A stretch of DNA of 64,000 bases from Paraburkholderia sp. CNPSo 3272 (GTDB lineage: Bacteria > Pseudomonadota > Gammaproteobacteria > Burkholderiales > Burkholderiaceae). Made by a program: the position numbers and the translations under genes. The notes beneath the pieces were generated by a model. That model searched no databases. It was not told the origin of the DNA and saw only the letters and a list, made by a program, of their open reading frames with translations. The stretch is taken from NCBI RefSeq assembly GCF_024206495.1, contig NZ_JAMBPQ010000011.1:143538-207537 (forward strand), written 5' to 3'. Positions 8,335-16,270 of this stretch are shown here, one piece after another; position 1 is the first letter of the stretch; each line of letters starts with the position of its first letter.

Positions 8335-9080
8335 TAGTGCCTCCCGAAGCTTGAGACCGGTTGAGCCATGTTCACGCCTGGTGGCAACGGTGACGACAGG
8401 TCACCGAGTGCCGCGCCGGTCACGAACGTTGAAGCTGAGGATTCCTGTGAGTTGCCGCTCATCGGCACGCTCCATGTGCGCTTACCGTCGGCAACCGTGA
8501 CCGAAAGGCCGTCGACCCGGCGCGCGATCCAGCCATTGAGGAGCTTCTCGCCAAGGCGCGCCGGATAGACCGCACCGTTGTAGTCGTACAGGACGTGCTG
8601 CCCACTGCCGTCGGCGAATGCACCGACAAACGTGACGGGAGAGGTACGCGCGCGGGGCACATACGGTCGCACGACAACCGCCGGAGCGCTCTCCACCGGC
8701 GCGGGCGTCTTGAGCGTGACGGCCGCACTGCTCGCGGGCGCATCACCGTCACCGCGAAGCGCGCGCGTGAGCTTGCTGCGTGCGAGGTCGTCGATATCGC
8801 GAAGGGTAAGGTGCGTGTCGCCGGTTGCTCCGGGCACGCTGGCCGGACCGGATGTCGATGCTGCGGCTCCGCTCGCGGATGTCTGCGGCGATACCTGCAC
8901 TGCCGTCGTTGCGGTGGTAGCGGGCGCAACTGCGGGATGCGATGCCGGCGACGCTGCGACGGAGGCGGGTGCCGGAGCGTGCGCTATAGCCGACTCGAAA
9001 GACGGTGTCGCCGCAGACGCGGTGTGCGCAGCCACGACAGCAGCGACCACCGCCAGGCGAAGTGATTTATTGGACGACAT
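8334..9080 (-). CDS. pilP: PilP-type pilus biogenesis protein, 248 aa
   Basis: ATG 9080 was chosen because a Sec signal peptide follows (MSSNKSLRLAVVAAVVAA, cleavage near ASA-A). A Pro/Ala/Thr-rich linker runs to about residue 120, then a compact C-terminal domain with TFVGAFADGSGQHVLYDYNGAVYPARLGEKLLNGW, which fits the PilP fold that contacts the secretin. It overlaps pilO by 14 nt and abuts pilQ. Function in aligning inner- and outer-membrane parts of the pilus machine is from family knowledge. Confidence 0.82.
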   Translation of the reverse strand: MSSNKSLRLAVVAAVVAAHTASAATPSFESAIAHAPAPASVAASPASHPAVAPATTATTAVQVSPQTSASGAAASTSGPASVPGATGDTHLTLRDIDDLARSKLTRALRGDGDAPASSAAVTLKTPAPVESAPAVVVRPYVPRARTSPVTFVGAFADGSGQHVLYDYNGAVYPARLGEKLLNGWIARRVDGLSVTVADGKRTWSVPMSGNSQESSASTFVTGAALGDLSSPLPPGVNMAQPVSSFGRH

Positions 9081-10365
9081 AGTATTTGCCCTTCGCAACG
9101 AAATGGATGCCGACCTTGCCCAGTTCCTCGGGTGCGGCGGTGTCGAGTTTCACGTTCAGTGATTCGAGGGTCATGTTTGGCGGCAGCGCCGCGAGCAGCG
9201 GCGCCTGCCACCGGTAGCCGTCGATCTCCCAGCGTCCTTCGCGCAGCAGCGCGCTATGCCGCTCGCCTGCTGGTGGCGGCGACGCGAGCAGCGGATGGCT
9301 CGGTTCGAGCTTCACCTCGTAGCCAAAGCTCTTGATATCGAACGGCTGGACGGACATGCGTTGCGGCGGCGTCTGCAGCATCTCGATGAGGCGCTGCTCA
9401 TCGGGCCAGGCCTTCATGCCCGTCACGCCCAGCGTGGCTGCCCGTGGAAGCGCTGGACCGCGCGCATACAGGTGCCGTCCGTCCGGCGCGAACGTGACGG
9501 GCTGCATGGCCGCCGGTGCGTCGCGCGCGAAGTCTTCGAACGAGCCGCCCGCACGCTGATAGGTCAGCGAGCAGAAGCCCGTTGACGGGCAGTCGGCCTT
9601 CTCGAACTGCCAGCCCTTGCGGTTGGTGTCGATGTAGTCGAGCAACGCCAGTGCGTCGGGCGCCAGTTGCGATGCGAGCGGCGTGCGGCCCGCAAAGACC
9701 TGATGCATCGCCTTTTCGTAGAGTTGGCTCCAGCTGGGTGCCGCGTTCACGATCGGCGGCGGGTTGAGCGCACCCCACATCTGCTTTGCCCCGAATCCGG
9801 CGATCGCAAGCGCGAGCAGCACGACGATGGAGTTCGGAATGCCCGCAGGCACGCGCGCGATGCGACCAGCTTTCTTCTGCTGCAGCAACTCCGCGGGGCT
9901 GAATGGCTCATCGCCCGGCGTGATCGCGTCGCCCGAGGCCAGCACCGTGAGCGGCAGTCCAAGCTTCGCGCTCTGCTGCGCGATCTCGCTGCGCCGCTTC
10001 GCCACTGTGCCCAACGTCACCACTTCGTCGTGGCGCACCGCGCCGCGCACCACGTGAACAAGGTGCACCTGCGCGCCGTCCTGCATGAGCACGAGCACGG
10101 CAGGCTTCGCGCGCACCCGCTCGAGCATCGCGACGCGCGCAGCACCCGAAAACAGCTTTACCCGACGGAGTTCGCCCGTGTCGGGCGCGCAAAAACCGCC
10201 GATGAGTTCCGCGCCCACCTTCATTTCGACGTAGTGCGTCGCGGAGAAGTCGCCCGCATAGCGCGTGCGGCTTTCCTTCGCACCTTTCTCGGGATAGGCG
10301 CTCCAGTCCAGGCCGAACGCCAGACGCGCTCGCTTCTCTCCAGGCAGCGGTTCGGTGATATGCAT
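9067..10365 (-). CDS. pilO: PilO-type pilin accessory protein, 432 aa
   Basis: Type IVb PilO family. The N-terminal ~170 residues form a cytoplasmic domain (LAFGLDWSAYPEKG and following) and a single membrane segment lies near 205-225 (NSIVVLLALAIAGFGAKQMW), followed by a periplasmic domain. ATG 10365 was chosen over an upstream in-frame ATG at 10437 because the latter lies inside pilN. The order secretin-PilO-PilP-ATPase matches R64-type thin pilus operons. It probably forms the inner-membrane alignment complex with PilP. Confidence 0.85.
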   Translation of the reverse strand: MHITEPLPGEKRARLAFGLDWSAYPEKGAKESRTRYAGDFSATHYVEMKVGAELIGGFCAPDTGELRRVKLFSGAARVAMLERVRAKPAVLVLMQDGAQVHLVHVVRGAVRHDEVVTLGTVAKRRSEIAQQSAKLGLPLTVLASGDAITPGDEPFSPAELLQQKKAGRIARVPAGIPNSIVVLLALAIAGFGAKQMWGALNPPPIVNAAPSWSQLYEKAMHQVFAGRTPLASQLAPDALALLDYIDTNRKGWQFEKADCPSTGFCSLTYQRAGGSFEDFARDAPAAMQPVTFAPDGRHLYARGPALPRAATLGVTGMKAWPDEQRLIEMLQTPPQRMSVQPFDIKSFGYEVKLEPSHPLLASPPPAGERHSALLREGRWEIDGYRWQAPLLAALPPNMTLESLNVKLDTAAPEELGKVGIHFVAKGKYYVVQ

Positions 10366-10373
10366 CGGCGCGC

Positions 10374-11990
10374 TCACATCGAAGGCACGACAGTGGCCGT
10401 CAGCATCACAATCTGGAACGTGCGCGACTTGTTCCACGTACCCGTGATACCGGCGAGGCCCCCGTTGGTCGTGCTGTCGGCGGTGTCCGTGACAGCGCCA
10501 TACAGGACAACGGTCTGACCGTCCGAAAGCGCAATGGTCTCGTCATCCTTGCTGCCGATCGTGTGTGCGAGCTGGATGGCCTGCGCCGTCTGGCCCGAGC
10601 CTGCGCCCGCGGTAGTGAACGGTCCGTTCTGCTTCGAGCTGTCACGCCAGTACGCGAGCAGGATCTGGTTGTGATCGTTGACCGCTGGCAGGATGTGCAG
10701 AAAGTCGCCGGTCGTGAGGGTGCCAGGCGTGAGGCCCACGACACCGCTCGACGTACCGGTAATGCTGCCGGACGACGGTGAGGTCGTGCGCAGGTAATCG
10801 TCCGACTGGAAGTTCGCCACCGACACCGGCAGGCCATTGAGCGTGAGCTTGGAGACCGTGTTGTCGGAAACCGTGCGGCCATACTGGTTCAGGGCGTTGA
10901 TGACCGCGTTCGTGCCCGAGAAGGGCGCGTTCGGCTGCAGGACGGAGAGGCCAACCGTGCCGCCGCCCGAGGAGAGCGACGTCGGCGATGCAAAGGTCAC
11001 CGCCCACTTGGCCAGCCCTCCCTGAATGCTGTTGTAGACGATGTCGGCGTTCACCCCCGACTGGGTGCCGCGATTCAGCGCAATCTGGATGGTGCGCACG
11101 CGCAGCATCACCTGGCGCGTGGAGATGGCGTTCTCGCGCTTGAGCATGTCGCCCATGCGGTCCGCCGCTTCCTTCGTGTCGTACACGATCACGAGGCGGC
11201 TCTGCGGATTCACCGTGATACGGCCCATGGGGGACTTCAGCTGGTTGAGCGTATTCTCGATCGACTGGATCTGGTCGAAATCGCCCTTGCGCCCGCTCGA
11301 CGTCATGGCCGAGAACGACCCGGTATCCGTGCTTGCGCCGCCCGTCGAACCGGTCGACTGGTTGCCTGTCGACGTGTCCGTGCCCTTGGACATCCGCGAT
11401 TCGATCGACACCTTGCCGGGAATCGCGGCGATCTGGTACATGCGCGTGACGAACCGGTTGATGTTGATGGTCGAACCATCGAAGGACCAGTCAAGGCCGA
11501 GGTTCTCCGTCACGTCGTGCAGATAGCGACCGATCCCGCACGATTCGCAGGGCTGGTCGTACACCGGGTTGTCGTACACCTTCGCGCCGAAGCTCGCCTG
11601 CACATTCTTTCCGTCGCTCGATGCACGCGGAATCAGGCTGTCGCGCGCGATGAACACGTCAGGGCTCACACGCACCGGATAGCCGGAAGCGTTCGACACC
11701 AGCGTCGCCAGTGTCTTCATGTCGAGCTTCGGCGGAAACGTCACCTTCTTCTCGCGGAACACAGCGGGCAGCGTCGCCTCATACGCGAGGGGCACCGGGC
11801 GATCGCCGAGGAACGCGGTTGGCACAATCTCAACGAGCGGAATGCCATTTCCCGCGCCGCCAAGCGCGGCGCTCGCTGTCGCATTCGCCTGGTCGTACGC
11901 GCCATTGACATCGCTTTGCGTGACAGCGCAGCCCGCGAGGGCTACAGCGCTCGCCGCCGCGATCAGGGTACGGATGGGATAGAGGCGCAT
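10374..11990 (-). CDS. pilN: PilN-type outer-membrane secretin lipoprotein, 538 aa
   Basis: Secretin of the type IVb pilus, forming the outer-membrane pore. The start is ATG 11990 behind AAGGAGTGATC. A lipobox LAGCA puts the acylated Cys near residue 20. N-domains run to about 300 (a CESCGIGRY motif near 155 and a Ser/Thr/Gly-rich loop near 220). The C-terminal secretin domain ends in FQIVMLTATVV, with a preceding SDGQTVVLYG typical of secretin beta-strands. It is 2 nt from the upstream TcpQ-like gene and 8 nt from pilO, so clearly operonic. Confidence 0.92.
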   Translation of the reverse strand: MRLYPIRTLIAAASAVALAGCAVTQSDVNGAYDQANATASAALGGAGNGIPLVEIVPTAFLGDRPVPLAYEATLPAVFREKKVTFPPKLDMKTLATLVSNASGYPVRVSPDVFIARDSLIPRASSDGKNVQASFGAKVYDNPVYDQPCESCGIGRYLHDVTENLGLDWSFDGSTININRFVTRMYQIAAIPGKVSIESRMSKGTDTSTGNQSTGSTGGASTDTGSFSAMTSSGRKGDFDQIQSIENTLNQLKSPMGRITVNPQSRLVIVYDTKEAADRMGDMLKRENAISTRQVMLRVRTIQIALNRGTQSGVNADIVYNSIQGGLAKWAVTFASPTSLSSGGGTVGLSVLQPNAPFSGTNAVINALNQYGRTVSDNTVSKLTLNGLPVSVANFQSDDYLRTTSPSSGSITGTSSGVVGLTPGTLTTGDFLHILPAVNDHNQILLAYWRDSSKQNGPFTTAGAGSGQTAQAIQLAHTIGSKDDETIALSDGQTVVLYGAVTDTADSTTNGGLAGITGTWNKSRTFQIVMLTATVVPSM

Positions 11991-11992
11991 GA

Positions 11993-12643
11993 TCACTCCT
12001 TGCAGTTGGCCGCGCGGGCGATCACGCGAATGACGTTGTTGGTGTGTTCGCACACGCGTGCGGGCGTGCGCATGTGGTCGGTTGCCTGCATGACCTGCGT
12101 GAGCACTGAACGAAAGTCGCCCGAGAACGATGCGTTGAATTCGACCGGCAGGTCGTCGTCGATCTTCCATGCGAGCTGCCAGCCTTCGGTCTGCAGCCAG
12201 CGGTCGAGCGCGTTGCGCAGATTCGTGTCCTGCGGCGTGATCGTGAAGGACACCATGCCCGTCGGTTCGCCGCTTGCCGCACCGGGGACGACCACAGTCC
12301 TCACGTCAACGGATACCGGGGCCGAGGCCTGTGGCGTGGCCGGCGTGATCGGCGCGGCCGAGGCGAGAACCGTCGACACGACCGGCGTCTGGCCGGACAC
12401 AGGTGCCGGGGCAGGTTGCTGGCCGGGCGCCGCGGTCCCGGCGCTTGCCGCCTGAGGGGCTGCCGGCGCACCGCCGCTGCCCAGCATCTGCCAACCGTCG
12501 CCGGCGGGCGCGGGGACCTTCGACTGGTCGGGTTGCATGGCAGCGACGGCCATCGTCACGGCGCCACCGAACGCGAGTGCAAGCAGCGCCTGCGCGACCT
12601 TCCGGACGCAAGGGCCGGAAACCTTCGGGAAGTGTTTGCTCAT
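11993..12643 (-). CDS. PilL/TcpQ-type pilus protein, 216 aa
   Basis: ATG 12643 starts the protein MSKHFPKVSGP; longer frames run into the preceding transglycosylase gene. A membrane segment at about 12-35 anchors it, followed by an Ala/Pro-rich linker and a C-terminal TcpQ (PilL C-terminal) domain from about 130: TNLRNALDRWLQTEGWQLAWKI is the typical motif. TcpQ-type proteins are periplasmic partners of the pilus secretin. The neighbouring secretin gene 2 nt downstream fits that role. It is shorter than full-length R64 PilL. Confidence 0.8.
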   Translation of the reverse strand: MSKHFPKVSGPCVRKVAQALLALAFGGAVTMAVAAMQPDQSKVPAPAGDGWQMLGSGGAPAAPQAASAGTAAPGQQPAPAPVSGQTPVVSTVLASAAPITPATPQASAPVSVDVRTVVVPGAASGEPTGMVSFTITPQDTNLRNALDRWLQTEGWQLAWKIDDDLPVEFNASFSGDFRSVLTQVMQATDHMRTPARVCEHTNNVIRVIARAANCKE

Positions 12644-12650
12644 GATTTTC

Positions 12651-13067
12651 TTAGTGGCCCTGCAGGCGTCGGTAGATCGAATTGGCGTAGACAAGCTGGC
12701 GTGAGCTCGACGTCGCGTTGTACGCGCCGACGGCTTTCCAGGTCGGCCCGAACTGTCGAAAGTTGGAGGCGAGAATCCACGTGCCCACGTAGGCATTCAC
12801 GCAGGCGTTAAAGAGGTGCTCGCGCTGGATGCCGAAGCGTGCGAGCCTCGGAAGCCACGAGGAGTTGATCTGCATGAGGCCGATATCCTCGCTGCCGTTC
12901 GCGTTGACGTTGATCGCGTTCGCGCGCATACCGGACTCCTGTTGCGCGATCGCGCGCACGAGGCGCGGGCTGATATGGCGGTACGCCGCAGCGTCGTCGA
13001 TGCAGTCGGCCCGAGTCACGGCGGGCAGAACGAGAAGCGCAAGAACGGGCAGGACGGCGTAGCGCAT
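12651..13067 (-). CDS. Lytic transglycosylase, VirB1/PilT-type, 138 aa
   Basis: Small periplasmic SLT-domain enzyme of the VirB1/IagB/plasmid PilT group that opens peptidoglycan for pilus or secretion-channel passage. Signal peptide MRYAVLPVLALLVLPAVTRA; catalytic Glu in AIAQQESGMRA (about 44), then GLMQINSSWLP and a distal AVGAYNA segment, all characteristic of the SLT fold. ATG 13067 overlaps the stop of the gene before it by one base (TGATG); GTG 13070 is an alternative start. One of two transglycosylases in this operon. Confidence 0.92.
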   Translation of the reverse strand: MRYAVLPVLALLVLPAVTRADCIDDAAAYRHISPRLVRAIAQQESGMRANAINVNANGSEDIGLMQINSSWLPRLARFGIQREHLFNACVNAYVGTWILASNFRQFGPTWKAVGAYNATSSSRQLVYANSIYRRLQGH

Positions 13068-14302
13068 CACGAAGCCGCCCCCGCACGCTCGAAGTACTTC
13101 ACGTCGTGGCGGCGAAGCACGCTCACCATATTGCCGTCGGCTGTGACGATGAACTGCTCAGAGGTGCCGCTAAACTTGTAGAAACGGCCCTTCTGCTCGC
13201 CCGAGCCCAGGTGATGCACGTCCGCGACGGTGACGTTGATGACGGTCGGCGCAAACTTGAAGTACGTCTGCCCGCCTTCGTCGAATACGGCTTCGAGGTG
13301 CGCGCCGTTGCCAGCCGGGAAGTCATAGACGGTGCCCGCACTACGCGCCACCTCGACGCGGTTCGTCGCATCAGCGACAACGAAACGATCCGCACGGTCG
13401 AACGTCATCACGCCCGTATCCGCATCCCACTTCGGATGCAGCGAGCTCCCATCCGCGCGCGTGAACTTGAGATCCTTCGGTTTCGCGGCAAAACGGATCT
13501 GCGTGTGGGTGTCGTCACCATCGCGGATCGCGTTCGCACCGAAGTACTTTGCGAGCAGTGACTCCGCTGTGGGCACCACTGCGACAGCGTCCGACGCTGC
13601 CGAAACCGGGTCGGCATGCGTCACCGTTGCCGCAGCATAGGCCAGCGCACCGGACTTCTCGACCTCGCGGCGCAGACGAACATGGCGTTTGTCGAAATCG
13701 ACGTCCGCATAGAGGCCGGTCTGTGTCATCAGACGATCAAGCGCGTGCATCCAGTTCTCGCCCGGCTGCGTCTCGAAGCGGTTCGCCGCCGTCAGGTCCA
13801 CATCTTTCTGCGCGGAGCCGCTCCAGCCCTGTGGCACAAGTGCCTTGACGATCGAGCCAACAGGCATGGTGGCGTTGAGGCTTCGCACAGGCTCGAGCGG
13901 CCCGCGGTCACCGACAAGCGCCAGTCGCCCGCTGAAGCCGGAGAACGCGACAGGCTGGTCGTCGCCTGCGCCGGGCACCACGCCGTGACCACCGATGAAC
14001 GAATTCGCACGGTTCCACGTTGCCGTGGCAGTGTGGCCCGCGACGCTAAACTGGATCGTGGCAGGTATGCCCTCCACCACCACGTATGGACCTTCCTGGT
14101 GGCTGCCCGTCACCGAGATGGTCTGGCCGGCGCGAGGCTGGATGTAGGTCTTCGATCCATCGTTGAAGACGAGCGCGGGCCGCTCGGCGATGCCTCCCGC
14201 GATCTCGTAGTCGAAATCGAACGGGTCGGTATTTGCCGCAGAGGCAATCTGCGCAGCACCGATGGCGCACAAGGTCGCGAGAGTAAGAAGCCTGCGCGTC
14301 AT
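13067..14302 (-). CDS. VirB9-like / TcpQ-domain chimeric envelope protein, 411 aa
   Basis: After a Sec signal peptide (MTRRLLTLATLCAIGAAQIASA) the protein begins with a VirB9/CagX-like strand set, RPALVFNDGSKTYIQPRAGQ. The middle, about 165-215, is a TcpQ/PilL-type motif (ENWMHALDRLMTQTGLYADV). The C-terminal ~120 residues again look VirB9-like (AVFDEGGQTYFKFAPTVINV). The combination links a secretion-channel outer-membrane module to a pilus secretin partner. ATG 14302 has GGAG 9 bases upstream. Domain naming is from motif reading only; the two flanking VirB9-like parts are less certain than the TcpQ core. Confidence 0.7.
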   Translation of the reverse strand: MTRRLLTLATLCAIGAAQIASAANTDPFDFDYEIAGGIAERPALVFNDGSKTYIQPRAGQTISVTGSHQEGPYVVVEGIPATIQFSVAGHTATATWNRANSFIGGHGVVPGAGDDQPVAFSGFSGRLALVGDRGPLEPVRSLNATMPVGSIVKALVPQGWSGSAQKDVDLTAANRFETQPGENWMHALDRLMTQTGLYADVDFDKRHVRLRREVEKSGALAYAAATVTHADPVSAASDAVAVVPTAESLLAKYFGANAIRDGDDTHTQIRFAAKPKDLKFTRADGSSLHPKWDADTGVMTFDRADRFVVADATNRVEVARSAGTVYDFPAGNGAHLEAVFDEGGQTYFKFAPTVINVTVADVHHLGSGEQKGRFYKFSGTSEQFIVTADGNMVSVLRRHDVKYFERAGAAS

Positions 14303-14376
14303 CTGATTTGGCTCCGATCAACCCGGTCATTCATGGCGGCGAGGAACGGAGCGCCGCCGCTTGACAGTGGCATCCC

Positions 14377-15447
14377 ATGGTTAAAATGACCGGCATGATC
14401 CTTGTCTACCGCTACCGCGTAAAGTCGCTCAACGGCCTGCTCAACACGCAGAGCCGGGCGGTGAACTACGTATGGAACTTCTGCAACGACACGCAGAAGC
14501 ACGCGCTCAAGTGGAGCAAGAAGTGGCCAACGGGCTTCGACCTGAATGTGCTGACAACAGGCTCGAGCAAGGAACTTGGTATCCATTCCGGCACGGTCAA
14601 CGCGACGTGCGAGCAGTACGCGAAGTCGCGCAGCCAGCACCGGCGTCCTTACCTGCGCTACCGCGGACGGAACGCTCTTGGCTGGCTGCCTCTGAAGGGC
14701 CGCGATCTCAAACGCGAGGGTGACTCGTTCCGCTTCGCCGGCAATACGTTCCGCGTGTTCAGCAGCCGCCCGCTGCCCGAAGGCAAGATCAAGGACGGCA
14801 CCAACTTCGCCCGCGACGCACGCGGCAACTGGTTCCTGAACATCGTGATTGAGGTCGCTGACGTGTCCGCGCGTCCGATCCGCGCGGGTGTGGGCATCGA
14901 CCTTGGTCTGAAGGACTTTGCTGCGCTTTCTACCGGCGAAAAACTGCCCAATGACCGGTTTGGTCGAAGCGCGTCTGACAAGCTGGCGAAGGCACAGCGT
15001 GCGCGCAAGCATAAGCGGCATATCGCGAAGCTGCATGCCAAGGTTGCGAATGCCCGCGCCGATTTCCAGCACAAGCTCGCGCTCAATCTGGTGCGGCGCT
15101 TCGATTACATCGCGGTCGGCAACGTGTCGGCTGCAAAACTCGCCAAAACCAGGATGGCGAAGAGTGTCTATGACGCATCCTGGTCGTCCTTCCGGGACAA
15201 GCTCCGTTATAAAGCGATGGCGCACGGGGCCACGTTCGAGGAAGTGAACGAAAGCGGTTCTACCCAGTCCTGTTCGGCGTGCGGCTCGAAAAGCAGCACG
15301 ACGCGGCCGAAAGGTATCGCGGGACTGCGAATAAGGGAGTGGATCTGCAGTAGCTGTGGTGTCGTGCATGATCGTGATACCAATGCTGCGTTAAACATTC
15401 TCCGATGCGGACGTGCATCGCCGGTTGTGGGAATCCCCTGCCATTAG
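14377..15447 (+). CDS. tnpB: TnpB RNA-guided endonuclease with non-canonical RuvC-II site, 356 aa
   Basis: TnpB uses a right-end-derived omega RNA to cut DNA and keep its element. Visible: RuvC-I Asp in GIDLGLKDFA (about residue 175), zinc finger CSACG / CSSCG, and RuvC-III Asp in HDRDTNAALNIL. The position that normally holds the RuvC-II Glu (IxxEDL) reads YIAVGNVSAAKL, with no Glu. A conserved-looking FEEVNESGSTQ just before the zinc finger could supply it; TnpB lineages with a relocated RuvC-II glutamate have been described. Length is slightly below the usual ~400 aa. ATG 14377 was used; ATG 14395 (MILVYRYR) is equally possible. Confidence 0.93.
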   Translation: MVKMTGMILVYRYRVKSLNGLLNTQSRAVNYVWNFCNDTQKHALKWSKKWPTGFDLNVLTTGSSKELGIHSGTVNATCEQYAKSRSQHRRPYLRYRGRNALGWLPLKGRDLKREGDSFRFAGNTFRVFSSRPLPEGKIKDGTNFARDARGNWFLNIVIEVADVSARPIRAGVGIDLGLKDFAALSTGEKLPNDRFGRSASDKLAKAQRARKHKRHIAKLHAKVANARADFQHKLALNLVRRFDYIAVGNVSAAKLAKTRMAKSVYDASWSSFRDKLRYKAMAHGATFEEVNESGSTQSCSACGSKSSTTRPKGIAGLRIREWICSSCGVVHDRDTNAALNILRCGRASPVVGIPCH

Positions 15448-15454
15448 GCGGGGG
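15435..15454 (+). other. Right-end hairpin of the tnpB element (omega RNA scaffold)
   Basis: CCCCTGCC / GGCGGGGG stem (one T-G pair) around ATTA, overlapping the tnpB stop codon. In IS605-type elements this is the recognised right end, and RNA from here into the flank supplies the TnpB guide. The flank after it is the 3' end of the transglycosylase gene on the other strand. Confidence 0.75.
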
Positions 15455-15460
15455 AGGACG

Positions 15461-16270
15461 TCAAAGGCCCGCGTTGATCTGGTTGAGATGACGCACGAAA
15501 CGCGCGAGGTAAGCACTGCCCGGCACCGGGTTGGCGCTGTGATAGTAGGCAATGGCCTTCGCAATGGAATGCGTGCGGCTGTAGTTCTCGTTGAGGATCG
15601 CTTCCGCAACATGGATGTTCGTTGCGGGCGCAAGGGCATCCCACGGCGAGGCAAAGCGCCACCGGTGGTAGCAGTAGTTGATCTGCATGATTCCGACATC
15701 GAAGTCGCACCGGCCCGCCGCGATGAGCGCGCGGATCGCGCCATAGGCGTCGGAGCGCGAGCGAAAGAAGAAGCCCCGGCCTGCAACGTTGAGCGTCCAC
15801 GGCCATGCGCGGCCGTTGTAGGCCGACTCGTTCAGGGCGATGCCCGCAAGCACCTTCGGATCGACGCTCGTATGCAGCAGCACGAAGGGCGTCTCCGCCC
15901 TTGCGCACGCCCATCCTCCGCGGCCTTCCGTGATCGCGGCCTGCGCTTCGTCGTCGAGTTCGTCCGGCTGCAGCCAGCCGCTGCGAATCATGAGCCCCGC
16001 GAGCGAGACGTCGCGCGCGTCGACAGAGACAGTCATTCCCTGCTCCGGCGTGCTACGCACGGACTGCCCAACGAGAGGCGACGCCCATGAGTCGAACGCG
16101 GCCAGGCCGCAATACAGCACAGGCTTTCCGTCCAGTGCCGCAACTTCGCGAGCGCCGCTCGAGGACAGCACGAGCGAAACCGGGCTGATGAGTTGCGCAA
16201 TCGAGGCCGCGTGCGCCGTGCCGGACAGGAGCGCAGATATCGCGAGAGAACTGAGGGCGCGCTTAACCAC
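15461..16270 (-). CDS. Transglycosylase SLT-domain protein, 269 aa
   Basis: Periplasmic peptidoglycan hydrolase candidate encoded directly after VirB10. Signal peptide to about residue 22 (ALSSLAISALLSGTAHA). The SLT-like core occupies about 140-260: GIALNESAYNGRAW with the catalytic-type Glu, then DVGIMQINYCYHRW and TNIHVAEAIL. The N-terminal ~130 residues are an extra domain of unknown role with two Cys. GTG 16270 is the start and overlaps the virB10-like stop by 8 nt. The stop codon lies against the right end of the tnpB element, so the natural C-terminus may have been altered by that insertion. Confidence 0.85.
   Translation of the reverse strand: MVKRALSSLAISALLSGTAHAASIAQLISPVSLVLSSSGAREVAALDGKPVLYCGLAAFDSWASPLVGQSVRSTPEQGMTVSVDARDVSLAGLMIRSGWLQPDELDDEAQAAITEGRGGWACARAETPFVLLHTSVDPKVLAGIALNESAYNGRAWPWTLNVAGRGFFFRSRSDAYGAIRALIAAGRCDFDVGIMQINYCYHRWRFASPWDALAPATNIHVAEAILNENYSRTHSIAKAIAYYHSANPVPGSAYLARFVRHLNQINAGL

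Larger units (their letters stand above)
14335..15460 (+). mobile_element. IS200/IS605-type element carrying only tnpB
   Basis: A tnpB gene without tnpA, flanked by a left hairpin (GGCGGCG at 14335-14341 with CGCCGCC at 14352-14358) and a right-end hairpin just after the stop codon. It is inserted antisense in the leftward VirB/pilus operon, between the 15461-16270 transglycosylase and the VirB9/TcpQ chimera. The exact ends cannot be fixed by eye; the right end is probably within 15454-15466, close to or overlapping the transglycosylase stop codon. Such elements need a TnpA Y1 transposase in trans to move. Confidence 0.75.

Noticed and set aside
7375..8337. 320-codon plus-strand frame opposite pilQ
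   Set aside because: Shadow of the GC-rich Ala/Glu/Pro N-terminus of the ATPase gene; His/Arg-rich composition typical of antisense frames.
14299..15369. 356-codon minus-strand frame antisense to tnpB
   Set aside because: It mirrors the tnpB gene, is rich in Arg/Ala/Val, has no ribosome-binding site and no family resemblance; tnpB on the other strand is unambiguous.
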